Positions 51,040 to 56,379 of a stretch of 56,379 nucleotides of DNA are shown piece after piece. Within the stretch, counting starts at the first letter, position 1. Each line of letters opens with the position of its first letter. The notes beneath the pieces are model-generated. The model had not been told where the DNA came from. It did not search any database and was given only the letters and a program-made list of their open reading frames with translations. The position numbers and the translations under genes were made by a program. The DNA comes from an uncultured Clostridia bacterium (GTDB lineage: Bacteria; Bacillota; Clostridia; Christensenellales; UBA1242). The DNA lies in assembly GCA_944377145.1 (NCBI GenBank), contig CALWEH010000001.1, forward strand, positions 1-56,379. The letters run 5' to 3'.

Positions 51040-52139
51040 TTTGTAATCTCCTTAATAAACTTATTTGCCACATTTCTTGATTCATAATTTACAGCTCTTT
51101 TATACGCTTTATTAAATTTATATTTGGATTTTCCTTGCATAATATTAATCATTTCATTTAAAAATCCTGAATCATCTTTAACATTATAAGTTTTAGTAAT
51201 TCCTTTGAATAAATATTCAAGATTTCCAGCATTGGTACTTACAACATATTTACCCAATGCCATACCTTCAAGTGCCGCCATTCCGAAACTTTCCATTTTT
51301 GAAGGAACTAAAATACAATCTTTGCTTTTCAATTCATCTACAATTTCGTCCCATTTCAAATTCTCTAAAACAATTATGCTATTTGGATATAAACTATTTA
51401 TTTCTTTAATATCTTTAGATATTTCATCTTTAACTAAAAATCTAAATTCACCGCTTGTTAAATATAACTTTTTACTTGGATATAATTTTAAAAATTCTTT
51501 CCATATTTTAAGTAAATCTGCAACACCTTTTTCTTTTGAAATCCTTGCATTGCACATAAAATTATTAACTTCTGGTATATTTGAACCTTTAGTAATAAAA
51601 TCTTTAGTTATACAATTTGGTAAAAGTGATAGTTTTTGTTTAGGATTGCAAATTTTTATGATTTCTTCTTTGACAAATTCGCTTACACAAAAGTAATAAT
51701 CAAAATTGTAACCAAACATTTGTTTAATTAGATCTGGATTATGTGTCATATAAAACAGCAAGCAAATTTTACAATCAATTTCATCAAAAATGTTTATATG
51801 AGGGATTATTCCCCACAAATGGTCTTGAACTAAGATATAATCTGGTTTTTCTTCTTTTATAGTTTTTAATAATTTTTACTTGATTAATGTTTGACTATCT
51901 TTATAATTTGCTTTTATTTGATCATCAACACAACCGATTGTTGGATCAATAAAATCAATAAGATTGTTATCATAAACAACCTTATAGTTCTTATTTCTTA
52001 CAGCAGGATGCATTTTGCTTGTATAGATTACAACTTGATGACCTTCTTCAACTAAACCATTAGTTAGAGTGTAAATAGACCTTTCCATTCCTGCAAAAAC
52101 ATTTTCTCCATAACCTAAAAACGTAATTAAGATTTTCAT
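51036..52139 (-). pseudogene. GT4-type glycosyltransferase interrupted by one in-frame stop
   Basis: The frame is continuous over 367 codons except for a TAA at 51878-51876, after ...SQTLIK. The N-terminal 87 residues (MKILITFLGYGENVFAGMER) have the GT4 start. The C-terminal part has VSEFVKEEII, PNCITKDF, ARISKEKG, and an EX7E motif ESFGMAALE with GMALGKYVV. A single base change in the TAA (for example to CAA or AAA) would restore a full GT-B glycosyltransferase. A restart at 51818 is unlikely to work alone. AGGAG-type spacing to the upstream gene is normal (overlap of 4 bases). Confidence 0.82.
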
Positions 52140-52573
52140 TTTTTTATCTCCAAAAGATATTTAGTTAAATCTTTGATGTTTGTATATATCTTATGGTTAA
52201 AACATCCATCAATCATTACATTATTGTCTCCATTTTGATCCATTGCTCTAGAATCTGTTTTGTAAGCAATACAAATTTTTCCCATAGCATAAGCCATTCC
52301 TAATTCAATACAAGTACCCTCATCAGGTGTTCTACCATCTAAAAGACAAATTATTATATCTGATTCTTGAACCGCCTTATAATCAGTATCAAAAAGGTAT
52401 TGCCTTACTTCTTGTTTAGACATTTTACCTTCTTTAATCATATCATAAGCAACACCACCATCTTCCTGTGGTAGGTAAGTTTTAAATCCTAACTTTTTTA
52501 ATCGTTTATTAAATTTGGTGTTCCTTTCTCTTTCCATTTCGTTAAATAATGGCGCTGCGACATAAATATACAT
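52136..52573 (-). CDS. Nucleoside 2-deoxyribosyltransferase-like protein
   Basis: The 145-residue protein matches the NDT family: YVAAPLFNEMERERN at the start and LLDGRTPDEGTCIELGMAYAMGK (about 78-100), with the catalytic Glu in the EGTCIE segment. NDT enzymes swap bases on deoxyribosides; related family members hydrolyse nucleotides. It overlaps the glycosyltransferase frame by 4 bases and lies 1 base from the VUT-type transporter gene, so uptake of a nucleobase-like compound and its handling may be linked. Confidence 0.85.
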   Translation of the reverse strand: MYIYVAAPLFNEMERERNTKFNKRLKKLGFKTYLPQEDGGVAYDMIKEGKMSKQEVRQYLFDTDYKAVQESDIIICLLDGRTPDEGTCIELGMAYAMGKICIAYKTDSRAMDQNGDNNVMIDGCFNHKIYTNIKDLTKYLLEIKK

Positions 52574-52574
52574 A

Positions 52575-53204
52575 TTATTTCTCCTCCTTAAGTTTGTTTT
52601 TATGTATTATCAAGTAAACAATCGGTGTAAACATAATTTCATAAACTATTTTTACTAACGATGTAATGAATACTGAAAGAAGCATCGTTTTTAAAGGTAA
52701 AATTCCAACAAATGCTATAAATATAAAACAGAATGTATCTATTATTTCACCTACTATAGTAGATAAAATTGTTCTTATCCATAAAAATCTTTGTTTTGTT
52801 AACTTCTTAAATAAAATCATTAAAGAGGAATTAACAATATTTCCTAACAAAAATCCTGTTAGTGAGCCAATTAAAACACGTGGTGTATAACTTAATACTG
52901 TTTTAAAAGCTTCTGCGGATTGCAAAGTTTCAGGTATCGGTAGAATATTAATTATCGTAAATGTGACTACCATAAAGATGTTACATATAAATCCTAACAA
53001 AAAAACTTTTAAACTATTTTTAAATCCATACAATTCAGTTAAAACATCTCCAAGTATAAATGATATCGGAAATAATATAGTTGAAGATGGTAATTGGAAT
53101 CCAAATAGTTCAAAAGTTCGAGATGCGACAACATTTGAAATTAAAATACATGAGATAAATACAATTGATAAATAATAATATAACTTAAATTTTTTATTTT
53201 CCAT
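52575..53204 (-). CDS. VUT/YhhQ-family transporter (queuosine-precursor type)
   Basis: The 209-residue protein has about six membrane spans and the VUT/DUF165 features ISNVVASRTFELFG, ILGDVLTELYGFKNS and VGEIIDTFCFIFIAF. Characterised members import queuosine precursors such as preQ0/preQ1. It is the first gene of the island operon, with a TTGACA-N17-TATTAT promoter at 53282-53254 and a 44-base 5' UTR that can fold over the AGAGG ribosome binding site. Substrate assignment is by family only. Confidence 0.88.
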   Translation of the reverse strand: MENKKFKLYYYLSIVFISCILISNVVASRTFELFGFQLPSSTILFPISFILGDVLTELYGFKNSLKVFLLGFICNIFMVVTFTIINILPIPETLQSAEAFKTVLSYTPRVLIGSLTGFLLGNIVNSSLMILFKKLTKQRFLWIRTILSTIVGEIIDTFCFIFIAFVGILPLKTMLLSVFITSLVKIVYEIMFTPIVYLIIHKNKLKEEK

Positions 53205-53248
53205 ATAACCTCTTAATTAGGGTGCAAAATGCTAGGTCAATTAAGTTC
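53205..53248 (-). promoter_or_regulatory. Structured short 5' UTR of the VUT-type transporter operon
   Basis: On the minus strand CTTAATT (53245-53239) pairs with AATTAAG (53218-53212), and the loop GACCT (53238-53234) can pair with AGGTT (53211-53207) at the ribosome binding site. The two pairings compete or form a strained pseudoknot. This suits a translational switch such as a preQ1-type riboswitch, although it does not match the preQ1-I consensus I know, lacking the A-rich tail. Confidence 0.45.
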
Positions 53249-53253
53249 TATTA

Positions 53254-53282
53254 ATAATAGCAAAAATGGTAAAATTTGTCAA
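53254..53282 (-). promoter_or_regulatory. Promoter of the island operon
   Basis: TTGACA (53282-53277) and TATTAT (53259-53254) are 17 bases apart on the minus strand, with TG preceding the -10 (TGCTATTAT). Start predicted near 53247. Confidence 0.8.
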
Positions 53283-53327
53283 ATGTTTTTGCTACAACAA
53301 TTTTTATTATTCGCTTTGTTCGCTAAC

Positions 53328-53368
53328 TGTCTAAAATTAGACAGCAAAATCTTAAATAATTTTAGACA
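53328..53368. repeat. 12-bp inverted repeat near the island's right end
   Basis: TGTCTAAAATTA (53328-53339) is the reverse complement of TAATTTTAGACA (53357-53368). The first arm also forms its own hairpin CTGTCTAA/TTAGACAG (53327-53344). It lies between the operon promoter and the decayed tRNA-Lys copy, in a stretch (53283-53522) with no supported gene. Confidence 0.6.
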
Positions 53369-53522
53369 ATTTTGAAAAATATCATTTAACACGATATAAC
53401 ACAACTTTTGCCTATAAAATAAGTGATTTTAAGGGATATTATAACACTAAAACAACTTAAAAAATAAGTTATATTCATACCTCTTAATCATACGCTCCGA
53501 AATGAGTATAAACTGCATTTAT

Positions 53523-53598
53523 GGACCAGTAGCTCAGTTGGTAGAGCAACTGACTCTTAATCAGTGGGTCCGGGGTTCGAGTCCCTAATCGTCCACCA
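53523..53598 (+). pseudogene. Decayed tRNA-Lys(CUU) copy at the island's right end
   Basis: From TAGCTCAG to GAGTCCC (53530-53585) it matches the intact tRNA-Lys, anticodon loop CTCTTAA included, and it keeps a CCA. The acceptor stem GGACCAG/ATCGTCC has two mismatches and the T-stem one. It may be a recombination scar marking an attachment site. A terminator at 53601-53627 follows, so it may still be transcribed. Confidence 0.75.
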
Positions 53599-53600
53599 AA

Positions 53601-53627
53601 AAATTCCCTACTTTAGGGAATTTTTTT
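53601..53627 (+). terminator. Terminator after the decayed tRNA-Lys copy
   Basis: AAATTCCCTA (53601-53610) pairs with TAGGGAATTT (53614-53623) around loop CTT, followed by a T-run to 53627. Confidence 0.88.
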
Positions 53628-53674
53628 ATTATAAAATTTTAGTTGAAAGAATAAATTAAAATATTAACATTTTT

Positions 53675-55927
53675 CTATACATTCGTATTTATATTTAATT
53701 TTAATATGATGTCAATGTCATAAGGAATTTTACAATAATCTTCAAAGTCAGGAACAAAAACCAATTTGAATGATAAATCTGATTTTGTTATTGCTGTATT
53801 AAAATCAATATCTTCGTATGTTCCACTTGCTTGACGTTGTTGTAATTTCCAACTACCATACACATTGTTAACTGTTGACATATCAAATATATCACTAAAT
53901 TTGAAACTTTCTCCCTCGGATAAATCGTATGATAACTTATAAGTTCCTTCTTCACCATTATAAATGGTACCATCTATTCCTTTTATATAATCATTATCTG
54001 TTAAATTATATTTTGATATTGCAAATGAAATTTCAGTATCTATATCATTATAATCAAGATTATCACTACTTGCTTGTATGCGCAAAACAGCTCTATAATT
54101 TGAATCAGAAACAGTTGATAAATTTGCGGTAATAATAATAGCTGTTTTCTGAATTTCATTATCTGATTTAATTTCATATGAAACGTTTATGTTATTCAAT
54201 TCAACGGTTGACATTTCACCACTTTCACTTGTCTCTAATAATTGAGCGGTTAAAGTATTATTATTTGATTCAAATACATTAGTTGGATAAGATGTGCCGC
54301 CCTTGGCATATAAATAGAACTGTGCAGTTATTGAGCCATCTGGCTGGACAACAACATTGTTAACATCTTCTAATTCTAATGAAACTGCAGAAAATTCAAA
54401 AGACATATTCTGTTCAGTAATTATAGAAGAATTTGGATTAAGATTTTGAACAATAACTTTATATACTGCAGGCATTATAACATCTTCATTCAAATAAATA
54501 TAATGATACAATTGAGATGAATTTACTAAATTGTAATCGGATGGCAATAAAACAGTGTCAGTAGTAGTATTTTTTATTGATATATTTAAAAGTTCTAATA
54601 AATCATTAGTATTTAAGTCTGTTAAATTTTCTTGAAAATTATCTGAAATAGATTTAACTTCAATATTTAAATACAAAGAATTTTTATTTAATCTATATTC
54701 TGCAGCAGAAAGATTGAGCAATGTACCCGTATTCAAACTAATTGAAACATACCCTATATTTAATTTAACTTTTACAAATAACTCACTAAAATCAAAACCT
54801 TCAGAATCATAATATACTTGATCGTCTGTATGAATAGAGTCAAAATTAATACCTATATCATAAGATGAATTATTATCTGTCTTATAATTTACATATTTAG
54901 GGGTACTTCCTTCTGTTTCCCATCTCCAATCAGTAAATTGGAAATCAGCAATATCATAAAAAGTATTATTATGTTTATCTGTAATAACAATATTATTATT
55001 TGTATAACTATATGAATTAAATTCGTCTAACAAAATACCATTTTTTATTTCATCTAAACTAGTGTACCTTAAATCAATTGTTATATAATCTAAATCTTTA
55101 GTATCATTACTTATAAACAACTTTGTTTTTTGAATGGTTATAGGTGCACCAACTGTAATGTATTGTGAAACATAATTGTCAGATTCATTAATTTTAACAA
55201 AGAAAACATATTCACCAGGATTCATTGGATAATATCCTGAATAAGTATCCATATTCAAATTTGTTAAAGCTTGTTGAATTTCTTCTGTGTTAGGTAATTC
55301 AGTGTTTGTATCTTCAATTCCTAAATTTAATTTTAATTCATTAAATTTGTCTTTGGTAATATAATAAATATTGCTTATATCTGCATTGACAATTTGATTG
55401 TTCTCTTTGATTTCAATGTAATCATACAATTCATCATAAGAAGGGAAATTTACATAATCCCAGCCTACAAAATTATCAGAAAAAGCAAATGTATAGCTAA
55501 GTCCGCTTTCAGCCTTTACAATATAGAAAGGAATTGATGTTTCTTGCTTTTCATATTTTACATATATATAATAATTTCCAACTTTATATTCTGTAGGACT
55601 TGGTAAATTTGTCAAACTTTCTTCCATCGTTCCATATGTATCCGTATATTTAAACGATATTTTTAATCTATTATCTGAATATTTAATTTTTTCAGTTGAA
55701 CCATCTGAATAAGATAATTTTACATATAAATTTTCAGTTGGATTTATATCTAAATATTCACTATATTCATAATATCCTAAATCATAAATTACGCTTTCGT
55801 TTTCATTAATGAATTCTATATATGAAAGTACTTTTTGCGGTGTTTTATCTCCACAAGCCGACAACAAAAATATTGCAGGAACAATAACGGCAAATGCCAG
55901 ACAAAAACTTAAAATTTTCTTTTTCAT
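53675..55927 (-). CDS. Large surface lipoprotein with Ig-like repeats
   Basis: The 750-residue protein has a lipoprotein signal peptide: basic start MKKKILSF, hydrophobic core, lipobox LSAC with Cys25. The rest is beta-rich, Asn/Asp/Tyr/Ser-rich and contains irregular units resembling bacterial Ig-like modules (for example YKVGNYYIYVKYEK and KVIVQNLNPNSS). It should be lipidated by Lgt (32832-33626) and displayed on the outer face of the membrane. GAAGGAGG precedes the ATG. It is 11 bases downstream of the LURP-one-like gene. Function unknown; adhesion or glycan binding is possible. Confidence 0.8.
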   Translation of the reverse strand: MKKKILSFCLAFAVIVPAIFLLSACGDKTPQKVLSYIEFINENESVIYDLGYYEYSEYLDINPTENLYVKLSYSDGSTEKIKYSDNRLKISFKYTDTYGTMEESLTNLPSPTEYKVGNYYIYVKYEKQETSIPFYIVKAESGLSYTFAFSDNFVGWDYVNFPSYDELYDYIEIKENNQIVNADISNIYYITKDKFNELKLNLGIEDTNTELPNTEEIQQALTNLNMDTYSGYYPMNPGEYVFFVKINESDNYVSQYITVGAPITIQKTKLFISNDTKDLDYITIDLRYTSLDEIKNGILLDEFNSYSYTNNNIVITDKHNNTFYDIADFQFTDWRWETEGSTPKYVNYKTDNNSSYDIGINFDSIHTDDQVYYDSEGFDFSELFVKVKLNIGYVSISLNTGTLLNLSAAEYRLNKNSLYLNIEVKSISDNFQENLTDLNTNDLLELLNISIKNTTTDTVLLPSDYNLVNSSQLYHYIYLNEDVIMPAVYKVIVQNLNPNSSIITEQNMSFEFSAVSLELEDVNNVVVQPDGSITAQFYLYAKGGTSYPTNVFESNNNTLTAQLLETSESGEMSTVELNNINVSYEIKSDNEIQKTAIIITANLSTVSDSNYRAVLRIQASSDNLDYNDIDTEISFAISKYNLTDNDYIKGIDGTIYNGEEGTYKLSYDLSEGESFKFSDIFDMSTVNNVYGSWKLQQRQASGTYEDIDFNTAITKSDLSFKLVFVPDFEDYCKIPYDIDIILKLNINTNV

Positions 55928-55938
55928 AAATCCTCCTT

Positions 55939-56379
55939 CTATAATGTTCTTTTTTTATCAGTAATGTTGTCTATAGCAATAACGAGAGCAATTAAGAAAG
56001 GAATATCTTCTTCCGCTGCGTCAAGTTCAAAGGCATCATTGATAAAGGTGATTTGTCTTCTTATTGTTCCGATAACTTCACCATTTTTTAGAATTTGAGT
56101 TGTTAAACCAAAAAATTTTCCTTGAATTTTAATTTCATCTTTATAACCCATAACAAAATATTCTTGTTTTACATTAAACCACTTATCTTTCACTGAAGCT
56201 ATTTTATTTTTATTTGCATCGTAGATATATGCTTTATGAATGAACCAATTAAACCATCTATTTCTAACCTTAAAAAGTCTATTCCCTTCTAAGTCGCAAA
56301 CATATTTTACACGAGTTATGCTAAATGCACGACCTTTTACCTTAAAAACATCTTCTTTGTTTTCATTTACAACCGATGA
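55939..56379 (-). CDS. LURP-one-related/tubby-like protein (5'-truncated at window edge)
   Basis: The frame runs to the right edge, giving the C-terminal 146 residues. It contains FKVKGRAFSITRVKYVCDLEG, then LFKVRNRWFNWFIHKAYIYD, then FVMGYKDEIKIQGKFFGLTTQI, and ends with FELDAAEEDIPFLIALVIAIDNI. These beta-strand units and the closing Asp/Ile helix resemble LURP-one-related (tubby-like, DUF567) domains. A GTG at 56193 is only an internal codon, because the upstream sequence continues in frame and matches the fold. Function of bacterial members is unknown; phospholipid or scramblase-like roles have been suggested. Confidence 0.75.
   Translation of the reverse strand, partial: SSVVNENKEDVFKVKGRAFSITRVKYVCDLEGNRLFKVRNRWFNWFIHKAYIYDANKNKIASVKDKWFNVKQEYFVMGYKDEIKIQGKFFGLTTQILKNGEVIGTIRRQITFINDAFELDAAEEDIPFLIALVIAIDNITDKKRTL

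Noticed and set aside
51876..51878. Recoding of TAA as a sense codon
   Set aside because: TAA ends many intact genes in the window at family-typical lengths, so a nonstandard code is not supported.
53205..53248. Canonical preQ1-I riboswitch
   Set aside because: The A-rich tail that forms the classic pseudoknot is missing, so only a generic switch-like leader is claimed.
47580..53598. CRISPR array from the repeated tRNA-Lys segments
   Set aside because: Only three copies, two of them partial or decayed and one about 6 kb away; all are explained as tRNA-Lys sequence.

Overview
The window is about 56 kb of very AT-rich DNA. It looks like the chromosome of an uncultured, probably gut-associated Bacillota/Clostridia-like bacterium. 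Support comes from the gene order rpmB / Asp23-family / fakA, a zinc-type L28, MinD/MinE, a SpoVB/MurJ-type flippase, recX, mnmA, lgt, cmk and acpS, together with consensus TTGACA-N17-TATAAT promoters (often with an extended -10) and strong AGGAGG-type ribosome binding sites. Species cannot be named from the sequence alone.

Region 1 (1 to about 10,320) is the integrase-proximal end of a mobile element. It holds phage-type genes (DUF6291 replication-type protein, small basic proteins), a promoter-to-terminator cloverleaf-like small RNA, and a minus-strand operon of membrane-anchored surface proteins (1416-7465). A cluster of XRE-type regulators with divergent promoters follows, then a tyrosine recombinase ending about 110 bp from the 3' end of tRNA-Leu(UAA), the probable attachment site. 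The other end lies left of the window.

Region 2 (10,320-33,700) is chromosomal core. It carries tRNAs for Leu, Cys, Gly and Val, fakA and its Asp23 partner, rpmB, and a cell-shape/division operon in which minD and minE follow an MreB-like and a Ppx/GppA-like gene that have both lost key nucleotide-binding residues. RNA-modification enzymes, a HEPN-CBS protein, a LysM protein, a lipid flippase, ung, ileS, acpS, recX, mnmA, transporters and lgt complete it. The ileS leader carries an apparent ribosome-mediated attenuator: a 14-codon, isoleucine-rich leader peptide followed by mutually exclusive antiterminator and terminator stems. No T-box is seen. Several genes here start 6-9 nt after a -10 box with no ribosome binding site, which suggests leaderless mRNAs.

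Region 3 (33,700-47,230) holds two very large proteins: a 1142-residue coiled-coil protein and a 1226-residue surface protein with one membrane span and a cytoplasmic coiled coil. It also holds cmk, a split TauE/SafE permease, a SPOR-like protein and a heterodimeric ABC exporter.

Region 4 (47,420-53,630) is a small genomic island bracketed by tRNA-Lys copies: a 5' fragment and an intact gene on the left, a decayed copy on the right. Its single minus-strand operon encodes a VUT/YhhQ-type transporter, a nucleoside deoxyribosyltransferase-like protein, a glycosyltransferase broken by one stop codon, a PIG-L deacetylase, a reverse-transcriptase-like protein with an altered YxDD box, a 5'-3' exonuclease and a CelD-like acyltransferase. 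Beyond it lie a large lipoprotein and a truncated LURP-one/tubby-like gene.
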